DNA of 39,149 nt from Lentisphaeria bacterium (GTDB lineage: Bacteria > Verrucomicrobiota > Lentisphaeria > Victivallales > Victivallaceae). The stretch lies in contig JAFWBQ010000017.1 of NCBI GenBank assembly GCA_017507125.1, positions 1 to 39,149 on the forward strand, read 5' to 3'. A program made the translations under genes and the position numbers. Shown here piece by piece: positions 7,834-15,896 of this stretch (the first letter of the stretch is position 1; the number at the start of each line of letters is the position of its first letter). Below the pieces are notes generated by a model. The model was not told the DNA's origin and ran no database searches. It saw only the letters and a program-made list of their open reading frames with translations.

Positions 7834-9078
7834 ATGAAACGCAAGGTAAAATATCCGCTTCAGGATGCAAGGATCATCGGCACGACCAACCATGATCCTC
7901 TTTCCTATAAAAGAGGGGAAGAGATGATCTTCTCTTTTAAATTTGAATCTTCAGACACCTCCCCTGAAGGACTTTTTTTAGAATATACCCGTTTCGGAGA
8001 CGATGGTATCACTTTCAACGGCAAAGCCCCCGCTTCAGAGGAGCTGATCGTAAAAACCTCCCTTGACCGTCCCGGCTTCGTCTGCGTCAAAGTCTACCTT
8101 AAAAATGCCAGGGGTACTTTTATGCGTTACAAGCACTCCTACCACCAGAAGATCATCGGTTTTTATGCCGGTGCCGGTGTGGAGCCCCAATATCACACGG
8201 ACTGCGGCGAACCTGCCGACTTTGATGAATTCTGGAAAAAACAGAAAGAACGCCTTCTTGAAGTTCCTTTCAAAGATAAGTGCGAGCTGACAAAGCTGGG
8301 AGTCTTCAAAGGTGTCACCACCTACCGGATCAGCATCCCCTGCCCCGGTCCCCGGCCTGTCACCGGATTTCTCGGGATCCCTGCCGGAGCCGAAGAAAAA
8401 AGTCTGCCCGCTCATGCCTATTTCATCGGGTACGGATTCCGCATCCAGCGCCGCCCCTATTTTGCAGCCGACCGCATCAGTTTGCAAATCAACGCACATG
8501 GTCAGGAGATCGGCAGAGATGCCGCCTATTACAAAGAATTTTTTGACAGTATCAATACCAACGGCGCCGGATACGGATTTGACCATGAACTCAATCAGAA
8601 ACCTGAAACTGCCTTTTTCAACCAGATGGTCATGCGGGTGCTGCGCGCTCTTGAATATCTGAAAACCCGTCCGGAATGGGATGGAAAAAATCTGGGCGTC
8701 AATGGCGGCAGTCAGGGAGCGCTGCAAGCCACCTGGGGCGCCGCTCTGGATGAGGATGTGACAGAAGCCAATGTCTATATCAATTGGTGCTGCAATCTGG
8801 CGGGCTCCACCAAAAAAGAGCTGAAAGGCGGATGGGCTCCCCCTTATACACCTGCGTTGGATTACTATGATCAGGTTTTTATGGCAAAAAGGATCAAAAA
8901 AGCCAAAGTTGAGATTTCAAGAGCAGGACTCGGCGACTATGTCTGCCCTCCCACCGGCCTTGCTGTCTACTACAAAAATCTGGCAACACCGAATAAGAAA
9001 CTCACCTGGTATCAGGGGAGCGACCATGGCTTCGCTCCTGAAAACTCAGATCGCATCGTCTGGGAAAATAAAGAATAA
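7834..9078 (+). CDS. Acetylxylan esterase-like (CE7/AXE1 family) alpha/beta-hydrolase
   Basis: The protein has 414 residues from the ATG at 7834, which follows an AGGAA site and the predicted promoter. The open frame extends to a TTG at 7771, but that overlaps the promoter. The N-terminal ~115 residues form a beta-sandwich-like extension. The hydrolase domain shows the nucleophile elbow NGGSQGALQA (Ser about residue 293), LGDYVCPPTG carrying the probable catalytic Asp, and GSDHGF with the catalytic His near the C-terminus. These match CE7 esterases such as acetylxylan esterase and cephalosporin-C deacetylase. No signal peptide is seen, so it probably deacetylates imported oligosaccharides in the cytosol. 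It is a single gene ended by the shared terminator at 9101-9150. Confidence 0.85.
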   Translation: MKRKVKYPLQDARIIGTTNHDPLSYKRGEEMIFSFKFESSDTSPEGLFLEYTRFGDDGITFNGKAPASEELIVKTSLDRPGFVCVKVYLKNARGTFMRYKHSYHQKIIGFYAGAGVEPQYHTDCGEPADFDEFWKKQKERLLEVPFKDKCELTKLGVFKGVTTYRISIPCPGPRPVTGFLGIPAGAEEKSLPAHAYFIGYGFRIQRRPYFAADRISLQINAHGQEIGRDAAYYKEFFDSINTNGAGYGFDHELNQKPETAFFNQMVMRVLRALEYLKTRPEWDGKNLGVNGGSQGALQATWGAALDEDVTEANVYINWCCNLAGSTKKELKGGWAPPYTPALDYYDQVFMAKRIKKAKVEISRAGLGDYVCPPTGLAVYYKNLATPNKKLTWYQGSDHGFAPENSDRIVWENKE

Positions 9079-9100
9079 TCTTTTCCCTGTTGGAAAACAA

Positions 9101-9150
9101 AACGCAAGCTCTTCCGGATCGGAAACAAGAGAGCTTGCGTTTTTTATTTT
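9101..9150. terminator. Bidirectional terminator between esterase and dnaE
   Basis: A 12-bp perfect stem (AACGCAAGCTCT, 9101-9112, and its complement at 9130-9141) is followed by T-rich sequence on the plus strand and by TTTTGTTTTCC on the minus strand. It lies between the convergent esterase and dnaE stops. Confidence 0.85.
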
Positions 9151-9164
9151 CCCGGAAGGAAACT

Positions 9165-10574
9165 TCAGTCCATGACCACTTGAGTTTCCTCCTGCGCAGG
9201 TTTCACCCAGCGCCTGGGCGCCGGAGCACAGGGTTTGACCTTGAGCTTATAACGCCCTCTGCCCAGCAGTTTGTCGATTTTCTGGAGCAGTTCCCAGGTC
9301 ACTGCTGTATCGTTTCGGCTCTCAATGTAGACCACGGAGTCATCTTCACGCATGACAGCGATGATGGTGTGAACATCTCCTTCATGTTCTTTCATAAGCG
9401 CCGCAAGAGATTGCAGCGTTTCAGAAGTACATTCAGGGGGCAGATGGATATAGATCTCTTCGGCAAGAGTCTGAGGAGCCTCCGCCAGAGGGATGAGTTT
9501 TTCAACTGATAAACGGGGACTTTCAGATTCATCCCGCTTGGAAACAGTCACCTCTACAGCCACCGGCAGTCCCGCTTCAAGAGTGATGCCGCTTTCAGTG
9601 ATCTTATTCAGTGCACGTTCATAGACCATGCACTCACACCGGGCATCAAGATCTTCCAGATGGAGCACACAGAACTGTTTGCCGGAGTTCTTGGAAAATT
9701 TGAATTCACAGCCGTTGATCATACCTGTCAGGCGGATCATTTCCCCATCGCTGATCTCACCGATCTCACGGATGGGAATGGTGGCACAGGATTTGAGAAG
9801 CGTACTCCAGGAATCAAGAGGATGTCCGGAAACGTAAAATCCCAGCAGTTCCTTTTCACTCTTGAGGATATCCTCCCACGCAAACTCAGGCAGTTCGGGA
9901 ATGGGGATGGAAAATCCCATTTCTTCACCATTATCATCATCCTCAAAAGCATCAAAAAGGGATCCCTGACCTACAGCTTTGTCCCGGGCACGTTCGGCAG
10001 CGTAGGCGATCATCTTGTCAGCAACAGCAAGGATCTGGGAGCGTTTCAGTCCCAAAGAATCCAATGCTCCCGCCCGGGTCAGATGTTCGATCATGCGGGA
10101 GTTGATTTCAGAACCGCAACGCTCGCAGAAGTCAAGAAAGTTTTTGAACTTGCCCTCTTTCTTGCGGCTTTCGATGATCTTGCCGGCAGCCCCTTCGCCC
10201 ATTCCCTTGATGGCGCCCAGACCGAAACGGATATTGGGACCGTCAACAGAAAAGCTGATACCGCTTGAATTCACATCCGGCGGCAGAATGGAAATACCCA
10301 TCTCACGGCAGGCGGAAATAAGGAAGGCGATCTTTTCAGCGTTTTCAAGTTCACTGGTCAACACTGCCGCCATGAACTCAACGGGATAATTGGCTTTCAG
10401 ATAGGCAGTGTGGTAAGAAACGACGCCGTAGGCAGCGGAGTGGGATTTGTTGAATCCGTAACCTGCGAACAATTCGATCTTCGACCAGATGGTTTCAGCA
10501 AGTTCCTCTGAAATACCGCTGTGATTGGCGCACCCGGCAATGAATTTGGCTTTCTGATCCATCAGAACGTCCAT
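9165..10574 (-). CDS. dnaE: DNA polymerase III alpha subunit, C-terminal fragment (after amber codon)
   Basis: This frame is continuous with the N-terminal part at 10638-12830; the first Met after the amber codon is at 10574. It holds the end of the polymerase fingers (ELAETIWSKIELFAGYGFNKSHS region), the helix-hairpin-helix region (GALDSLGLKRSQIL), the linker with a clamp-binding-type segment (GQGSLFDAF) and the OB-fold and C-terminal domain (IRLTGMINGCEF). The 21 residues between the amber and this Met, including GFSLGGAD, are conserved polymerase sequence, so this is not an independent gene. No Shine-Dalgarno site fits the Met. If the amber is real, this half would be lost unless suppressed. 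It ends with TGA at the shared terminator. Confidence 0.85.
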   Translation of the reverse strand: MDVLMDQKAKFIAGCANHSGISEELAETIWSKIELFAGYGFNKSHSAAYGVVSYHTAYLKANYPVEFMAAVLTSELENAEKIAFLISACREMGISILPPDVNSSGISFSVDGPNIRFGLGAIKGMGEGAAGKIIESRKKEGKFKNFLDFCERCGSEINSRMIEHLTRAGALDSLGLKRSQILAVADKMIAYAAERARDKAVGQGSLFDAFEDDDNGEEMGFSIPIPELPEFAWEDILKSEKELLGFYVSGHPLDSWSTLLKSCATIPIREIGEISDGEMIRLTGMINGCEFKFSKNSGKQFCVLHLEDLDARCECMVYERALNKITESGITLEAGLPVAVEVTVSKRDESESPRLSVEKLIPLAEAPQTLAEEIYIHLPPECTSETLQSLAALMKEHEGDVHTIIAVMREDDSVVYIESRNDTAVTWELLQKIDKLLGRGRYKLKVKPCAPAPRRWVKPAQEETQVVMD

Positions 10575-10637
10575 CTTTTTCTTACCGATGGCGCGGCGGA
10601 GAATGTCGGCACCGCCCAGAGAGAATCCGGCAAGGAC

Positions 10638-10640
10638 CTA
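10638..10640 (-). other. In-frame amber codon interrupting dnaE
   Basis: The minus strand reads QEQIMQVV, TAG, VLAGFSLGGADILRRA without any frame change. Bacterial DnaE normally has Gln here (E. coli: QIAQVLSGYTLGGAD), so the change is explained by one C-to-T substitution (CAG to TAG). It is codon 731 of a reading frame of about 1221 codons. Confidence 0.9.
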
Positions 10641-12830
10641 CACAACCTGCATGATCTGCTCCTGATAAAGCATGATCCCGTAGGTTTCTTTCAGATACTG
10701 CTCCATCTTGGGGTGATCGTAAATGATCTCTTCTTCGCCTTTTTTACGGGCAATAAAGGTGGGAATGAACTGCATGGGGCCAGGACGGTAAATCGCCACC
10801 AGAGCGATGAGGTGTTTCACAGTTTCCACACCGAAGGTACGGCACAAATTCCGCATGCCGCCGGATTCAAGCTGGAACACGGCGATGGTGTCCCCTCTTC
10901 TGAGCATTTCAAAGGTTGTTTCATCATCAAGAGGAACCTTGGACATATCTATATCAATACCCTGATTTTCCTTGATGAGATCCAGAGCGTTGCGGATAAT
11001 TGTCAAAGTCCGCAATCCGAGGAAGTCCATCTTGAGCAGTCCCTGCTGTTCACAGGGGACGGCAGTAAACTCCACCACCATACCTCCCTGGGCACTGCGT
11101 GCAAGAGGAACCAGATTATCAAGTTCCTGATCGCCGATGATAACGCCGGCAGCATGGATCCCCGGCTGGCGGTTCAATCCCTCAAGCACCTTGGCATAGT
11201 CCCATACCTTTTTTACTTCAGGATCTTTTTCCAGTAATTCCGCAAGTTCCTTGTTTTCCTCAACGGCTTTGGCAAGGGTCATTTTTGCGTCATCGGGGAT
11301 CATCTTGGTCAGCTTGTTGCCGAATTCAAAATCTTTTCCCATGACCCGGGCCACGTCTTTGACCACAGCCTTGGCTTTAAGCTGACCGTAAGTTGAGATC
11401 TGAGCCACGCTTTCGTGTCCGTATTTATCACGGACGTAGTCGATAACTTCACTGCGTCTTTTTTCGCAGAAGTCAATATCAAAGTCAGGAGGGCTGACAC
11501 GTTCAGGGTTGAGGAACCGCTCAAAGAGCAAACCGTATTCCAGAGGGTCGATATCAGTGATAAGAGTCAGATATGCAACCAGACTTCCCGCTCCGGAACC
11601 GCGTCCGGGGCCCACAGGAACGCCCTGCCGTTTGGCGTGGGCGATAAAGTCTGAGACCACCAGAAAGTAACTGACAAATCCGGTACGTTCAATGATCCCC
11701 AGCTCGTAATCCATACGCTCAATGATCTGCTGCTGTTCTTCGGTGTAGGTTTCCGCGTGTCCGTCGAAACCGTAGCGCATTTCCATATTGTCAAGGCAGA
11801 CATTTCTGAGGAACTCCTTTCCGGGGACAGTTCCGTCAGAAAGTTTGTAGACGGGGTAATGGTTGACCTCAGGCACATAGTGGAACTTCATGGAGCAGCG
11901 CTCAGCCACAAGGCGGGTGTTGGTGATGGCTTCGGGGATCTCTTTGAAAAGTTCGCGCATCTCCTGCTCATTCTTGAAATAAAATTCAGGAGAGGGAAAA
12001 CGGAACCGCTTGGCATCATCCAGTTTGGAACCGGTCTGGATACAGAGCATGACATCGTGAGCCGCCGCATCTGCTTTTTCCATATAATGCACGTCATTGG
12101 TGGCAACCAGTTTGAGATCGTGTTTTCTGGCAAGTTCCACCAGCATCCGGTTGGCCTGCCGTTCCTGTTCCATGCCGTGATCCATGACCTCAATAAAGAA
12201 GTTCTCTCTGCCGAAGATATCCAGATACTCTTTCAGGGATTGTTCCGCCCGTTCAAAGTTGCCCAGCATGGCTGTGGGAGGACGGACGATCTGGCTTGAG
12301 CTTTCCATTGAGATGAGCATATCTTCCTGAGCGCCGCCTTCGGGTTCATGGTAGTCTGCTTCATCATCGCCTGAGCCGCCAAGCAGCATCCGGGGGATCT
12401 CGCCTGCGATACAGGCGGAAAGAGCAATAAGTCCCTCATGATATTTGGCAAGCAGTTCTTTATCCATACGGGGTTTATAATAGATACCCGTGCGGTAGGC
12501 TTCTGAGATCAATTTGCACAGATTGTGGTACCCGGTCTCATTTTCGCAAAGCAGCACCAGATGGAACCCTTTGATAAAAGGAACCGCCGGGTTGTGGTCA
12601 AAACGGGAGCCGGGAGCAACATAAGCCTCGCAGCCGATAACAGGATTGATCCCCGCCTTGCCGACAACGCGATGAAACTCCTCCACGCCCCCCATGTATC
12701 CGTGGTCGGTAATGGCGATGGCGGGCATTTCATATTGAGTTGCCAACTTGACAAGTCCCGAAGGGGTACAGGCACCATCGAGCATGCTGTAATGGGTATG
12801 AAGATGAAGATGGACAAAATCGGAAGGCAT
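10638..12830 (-). CDS. dnaE: DNA polymerase III alpha subunit, N-terminal part, truncated by amber codon
   Basis: The 730-codon N-terminal part starts with the PHP domain (HLHLHTHYSMLDGACT, residues 7-22; ITDHGYMGGV near 40) and continues into the polymerase III palm, with the catalytic PDFDIDF near residue 448. It ends inside the fingers at MLYQEQIMQVV. The alpha subunit replicates the chromosome, so the intact frame should be essential. An acidic insertion near 155-190 (GSGDDEADYHEPEGG) looks lineage-specific. The gene follows rdgB by 18 bases with an AGGTG site. The truncation could be a real mutation, an assembly or sequencing error, or be tolerated because of a second polymerase or a suppressor tRNA. 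Confidence 0.9.
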   Translation of the reverse strand: MPSDFVHLHLHTHYSMLDGACTPSGLVKLATQYEMPAIAITDHGYMGGVEEFHRVVGKAGINPVIGCEAYVAPGSRFDHNPAVPFIKGFHLVLLCENETGYHNLCKLISEAYRTGIYYKPRMDKELLAKYHEGLIALSACIAGEIPRMLLGGSGDDEADYHEPEGGAQEDMLISMESSSQIVRPPTAMLGNFERAEQSLKEYLDIFGRENFFIEVMDHGMEQERQANRMLVELARKHDLKLVATNDVHYMEKADAAAHDVMLCIQTGSKLDDAKRFRFPSPEFYFKNEQEMRELFKEIPEAITNTRLVAERCSMKFHYVPEVNHYPVYKLSDGTVPGKEFLRNVCLDNMEMRYGFDGHAETYTEEQQQIIERMDYELGIIERTGFVSYFLVVSDFIAHAKRQGVPVGPGRGSGAGSLVAYLTLITDIDPLEYGLLFERFLNPERVSPPDFDIDFCEKRRSEVIDYVRDKYGHESVAQISTYGQLKAKAVVKDVARVMGKDFEFGNKLTKMIPDDAKMTLAKAVEENKELAELLEKDPEVKKVWDYAKVLEGLNRQPGIHAAGVIIGDQELDNLVPLARSAQGGMVVEFTAVPCEQQGLLKMDFLGLRTLTIIRNALDLIKENQGIDIDMSKVPLDDETTFEMLRRGDTIAVFQLESGGMRNLCRTFGVETVKHLIALVAIYRPGPMQFIPTFIARKKGEEEIIYDHPKMEQYLKETYGIMLYQEQIMQVV

Positions 12831-12848
12831 GTTTTCACCTCAATTTTT

Positions 12849-13448
12849 TCAGAAATCACCGTCAAGAACAGACATCTGTTCTTCGATGAATTCCATAGCT
12901 TTCCGGAACGCCTCTGCCCGGTGGCTGATCTTGTTTTTGAGTTCCTGAGGCATTTCTGCAAAGGTCTGATCGTAACCGTCCGGAACGAAAACAGGATCAT
13001 AGCCGAATCCGCCTTCGCCCCGTTCTTCAGTGATAATGGTGCCTTTGATCTCACCTTCGAAGGTCTCAATGACCTCGCCGTTCATGGCAATGGCAATGAC
13101 GCAGACAAAGCGGGCACGGCGGTCAGTGACACCTTCCAGTTCCTTGAGAAGTTTGGCACGGCGCGCAGGATCGTTCCCGGCATAACGGGCGGAGTAGATC
13201 CCGGGACGACCGCCAAGCGCCTCGACTTCAAGCCCGGAGTCATCAGCAAAAGCCGGAACGTCACAGTATTTACACACGGCAACAGCCTTGATGGAAGCAT
13301 TTTCAGTAAAAGTCTTTCCGTTTTCCTCGACTCCCGGAAATCCGGGATAGTCGGCAAGTGAATGGAGCTCCACATCCTGATCCTTCAAGAGCTCACGGTA
13401 CTCTTCAACTTTATGGGCATTTGCAGACGCAATCACAATATATGACAT
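12849..13448 (-). CDS. rdgB: XTP/dITP diphosphatase (RdgB/HAM1 family)
   Basis: This 199-residue enzyme removes non-canonical purine nucleotides (dITP, XTP) by cutting them to monophosphates. Family motifs run the whole length: SANAHKVEE at residues 8-16, FADDSGLEVEALGGRPGIYS near 66-85, GFGYDPVF near 148 and the late ISHRAEA. Length is standard. It is the first gene of a unit with dnaE, linking nucleotide-pool cleaning with replication. The ATG has a GGAAGGAA site and lies downstream of a promoter whose -10 overlaps that of tilS on the other strand. Confidence 0.96.
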   Translation of the reverse strand: MSYIVIASANAHKVEEYRELLKDQDVELHSLADYPGFPGVEENGKTFTENASIKAVAVCKYCDVPAFADDSGLEVEALGGRPGIYSARYAGNDPARRAKLLKELEGVTDRRARFVCVIAIAMNGEVIETFEGEIKGTIITEERGEGGFGYDPVFVPDGYDQTFAEMPQELKNKISHRAEAFRKAMEFIEEQMSVLDGDF

Positions 13449-13465
13449 TTTTTTCCTTCCTCTTT

Positions 13466-13494
13466 TTGAAATTTTGCTGTATCAGGCATATATT
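13466..13494 (+). promoter_or_regulatory. Promoter of tilS operon
   Basis: TTGAAA (13466-13471), 17 bases, TATATT (13489-13494). The start should lie near 13501, about 25 bases before the tilS ATG. Its -10 shares bases 13492-13494 with the -10 of the opposing rdgB promoter. Confidence 0.75.
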
Positions 13495-13518
13495 ATACCA
13501 TAAACCCAACTTTTTCAA
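13492..13518 (-). promoter_or_regulatory. Promoter of rdgB-dnaE
   Basis: A consensus TATAAT (13497-13492) preceded by TGG (extended -10) and a TTGAAA (13518-13513) at 15 bases. The short spacer may be offset by the extended -10. It overlaps the tilS promoter in opposite orientation. Confidence 0.6.
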
Positions 13519-13525
13519 ATTAAAA

Positions 13526-14821
13526 ATGGATTTTTCAGAGCAACTTTTCGCAAAATTTTCCGGATGCCGCATCTTTTGCGGTTTTTCCGGCGGTGCCGAC
13601 AGTACCGCCGCCCTTCTGCTTGCCCGCAAACTGCAGCCCCGCTTCGGATATGAACTCCATGCGATCCATTTCAACCATCACCTCAGAGGAAAAGAATCTG
13701 ACCTTGAAGCGGAAAATGCCGCAAGGTTCGCACAAACACTCAACATCCCTTTCAGGTGCATAGATCTTGCCATCCCTGCCGGAGCAAATCTTGAAAGTGC
13801 AGCGCGAAACGCCCGCATTGATGCGTGGAAGAAACTTCTCCCTCCCCGCAGTGCCGTTCTTTTGGGACATCATGCCGATGACCGCAAAGAAAATCTTCTG
13901 ATCCGTCTCTGCCGGGGATCCAACGCGGGGGGCTTGAGTTCCATGCGTCCGGTCTCGATCGTTGACGGCGTGACTTTTCTGCGTCCCCTTCTTCAGATGA
14001 CGCGCCGTGAAATAGAAGATTTTCTCCGCAGCTGCGGTGTGGAAAAATGGGCTGTTGACTCCTCGAATGCTTCGACTGATTTTTTGCGAAACTATTTGAG
14101 AAACCGCTTTCTGCCGGAGCTTGAAAAACTTTTCCCCGGTTCCCTGAAAGGTATGGAGCGTTCGATCAATGCTCTTGAAGCGGATGCAGAATTTATTGAC
14201 AGCTGCGTTGCCGCCATTCCTCCCGCCCAAAAAAAGAGTATCTCCTTCTGGCGCACCCAGCATGATGCAGTCAGGATCAGACTGCTCAGGGAATTGACAG
14301 GTGTCATCCCCACATACGATCTTTTGGAACGGGTCAACAGGGAAATTGTTCTCACTTCCGGAGAATTACGGAGAATTCCTGTCAACAGCCATGTGGAGCT
14401 CTTTCTGCGGCACGACCTTATCGAAAAAGGGCACGCAACACCTGAAGTTCCCGCCTCTTTTTTCTGGAACTGGCAGGAAATCCCCGTCATTGCACGCGGC
14501 AGATGGCATTTTTCTGCACACAGGATCACAGAAATTGAGAAATGTCCCCTGACAAGTGCCTGTTTTGACGCAGATCAGCTCCCCACCCTGCTGGAAATTT
14601 CCCCGGCACATCCGGGAGAAAGAATGATCCCCTTCGGCTCTGTGAATGATGAGAAGATCAAAAAGCTGCGGACCGACCGGCGGATCCCGGCAGATCATCC
14701 ATTCCCGGTGATGAGAGCCGCCGGAAAAGTCTGCTGGGCGGTCATGGTCCGCCATGGAGCCTTTGCCGCCGTCACGCCGGAAACCAGAAACATCGTAAAA
14801 TTTGAATTTGAAGAATATTGA
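13526..14821 (+). CDS. tilS: tRNA(Ile)-lysidine synthase TilS
   Basis: The protein has 431 residues from the ATG at 13526; the longer open frame from 13358 runs back through rdgB and the promoter. The PP-loop ATPase motif GFSGGADSTAALLLARKL is at about residue 17, followed by HAIHFNHHLRG and GHHADDRKENLLIRLCRG, which are diagnostic for TilS. The C-terminal domain is of the TilS substrate-binding type (HPGERMIPFG, VMRAAGKVCWAV). The enzyme attaches lysine to C34 of tRNA-Ile(CAU), changing its decoding to AUA. No Shine-Dalgarno site precedes the ATG although all neighbours have one. It heads the tilS-aroB-dprA-mnmE unit. Confidence 0.93.
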   Translation: MDFSEQLFAKFSGCRIFCGFSGGADSTAALLLARKLQPRFGYELHAIHFNHHLRGKESDLEAENAARFAQTLNIPFRCIDLAIPAGANLESAARNARIDAWKKLLPPRSAVLLGHHADDRKENLLIRLCRGSNAGGLSSMRPVSIVDGVTFLRPLLQMTRREIEDFLRSCGVEKWAVDSSNASTDFLRNYLRNRFLPELEKLFPGSLKGMERSINALEADAEFIDSCVAAIPPAQKKSISFWRTQHDAVRIRLLRELTGVIPTYDLLERVNREIVLTSGELRRIPVNSHVELFLRHDLIEKGHATPEVPASFFWNWQEIPVIARGRWHFSAHRITEIEKCPLTSACFDADQLPTLLEISPAHPGERMIPFGSVNDEKIKKLRTDRRIPADHPFPVMRAAGKVCWAVMVRHGAFAAVTPETRNIVKFEFEEY

Positions 14822-14852
14822 ACATAAAAGTGCAGAGAAAGGATTTTTAATT

Positions 14853-15896
14853 ATGCCCGAAATACTCCATTGCAACGCCGCAAGCGGCGCCTATGATATA
14901 ACCATTGGGAAAGGCGTCTGGGAAAAATTTTCCTCTTTCCCGGGCAGGAAACTGCTGGTCAGAGACGGCAACGTTCCCAACCCCGGCATTGAAGCTGACG
15001 GCGAAATCGTTTTGACGCCCGGTGAACAATATAAAACCTTCGCCGCCGTAGAATCCATCTGCCGCAAAGCGGCACAGCTCCATCTTACCCGCAAGGACCT
15101 CTTTATCGCCCTCGGCGGCGGCGTCACCGGTGACCTGACCGGTTTTGCTTCAGCGATCTATATGCGTGGAGTCCGCTTCATCCAGATCCCCACCACTCTG
15201 CTTGCCATGGTGGATGCCAGCGTAGGCGGCAAGACCGCCGCGGATCTTCCGGAAGGCAAAAACCTTATCGGCGCCTTTCATCAGCCTGATGCCGTTCTGA
15301 TCGACCCCGCCTTTCTGCGGACTCTTTCTTTCGCCGATCTGACAGGAGGAATGGCTGAAGTGGTCAAAACTGCCGTCATCCTTGACAGTCAGCTTTTTGA
15401 CAGCCTTGAATCAGCCGGTGAAGATGCCGTTCTCGCGCCTGACTTTGATGATTTCTACCCCGGAATTATCAGACGCTGCTGTCAGCTTAAAGCCCAAGTC
15501 GTTGAATCTGATGAAAAAGAAAAGGGGTTGAGAGCGATCCTCAACTATGGTCACACCTTCGGTCATGCCGTGGAACAGAAAAGTAATTTTACGATCCCTC
15601 ACGGCGCCGCTGTTGCCATCGGCATGAATACGGCAGGAACTCTTGCGGCAGAACTCGGCATGTGGAGCGCCTCAGAGGCGGTGCGTCAAAGGAAACTTTT
15701 GGAACTGTTCCATCTTCCCGTAACAGTTCCGGCACCATTTGAAGTTGCGGAACTTCTTGAAATCATGCGTACCGACAAAAAGAATGATGCTTCAGGTATC
15801 CGTCTGGTCCTTCCCGAAAAAATCGGTTCAGCCGGAACAGTTTCCGGGATCCCTGAGGAAATGATGCTCAAAGCATGGGAGAAATGCCATGACTGA
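14853..15896 (+). CDS. aroB: 3-dehydroquinate synthase
   Basis: The second enzyme of the shikimate pathway converts DAHP to 3-dehydroquinate with NAD and a divalent metal. The 347 residues include the NAD-binding ALGGGVTGDLTGFAS (about 88-102), IPTTLLAMVDASVGGKTA (about 114-131) and metal ligands in GGMAEVVKTAVI, YGHTFGHAVE and PHGAAVAIGM. The ATG at 14853 has a GAGAAAGGA site; an upstream TTG in frame lies within tilS and is unlikely. It overlaps dprA by eight bases. The N-terminus is slightly shorter than in E. coli, otherwise normal. Confidence 0.95.
   Translation: MPEILHCNAASGAYDITIGKGVWEKFSSFPGRKLLVRDGNVPNPGIEADGEIVLTPGEQYKTFAAVESICRKAAQLHLTRKDLFIALGGGVTGDLTGFASAIYMRGVRFIQIPTTLLAMVDASVGGKTAADLPEGKNLIGAFHQPDAVLIDPAFLRTLSFADLTGGMAEVVKTAVILDSQLFDSLESAGEDAVLAPDFDDFYPGIIRRCCQLKAQVVESDEKEKGLRAILNYGHTFGHAVEQKSNFTIPHGAAVAIGMNTAGTLAAELGMWSASEAVRQRKLLELFHLPVTVPAPFEVAELLEIMRTDKKNDASGIRLVLPEKIGSAGTVSGIPEEMMLKAWEKCHD

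Noticed and set aside
10638..10640. TAG read as an amino acid genome-wide (code change)
   Set aside because: rsmB ends with TAG just before the start of the next gene, and no other conserved gene in the window has an internal TAG. A local error or mutation is simpler.
13358..13525. N-terminal extension of TilS
   Set aside because: The extension overlaps rdgB and the tilS promoter and has no similarity to TilS; the PP-loop begins about 17 residues after the ATG at 13526.
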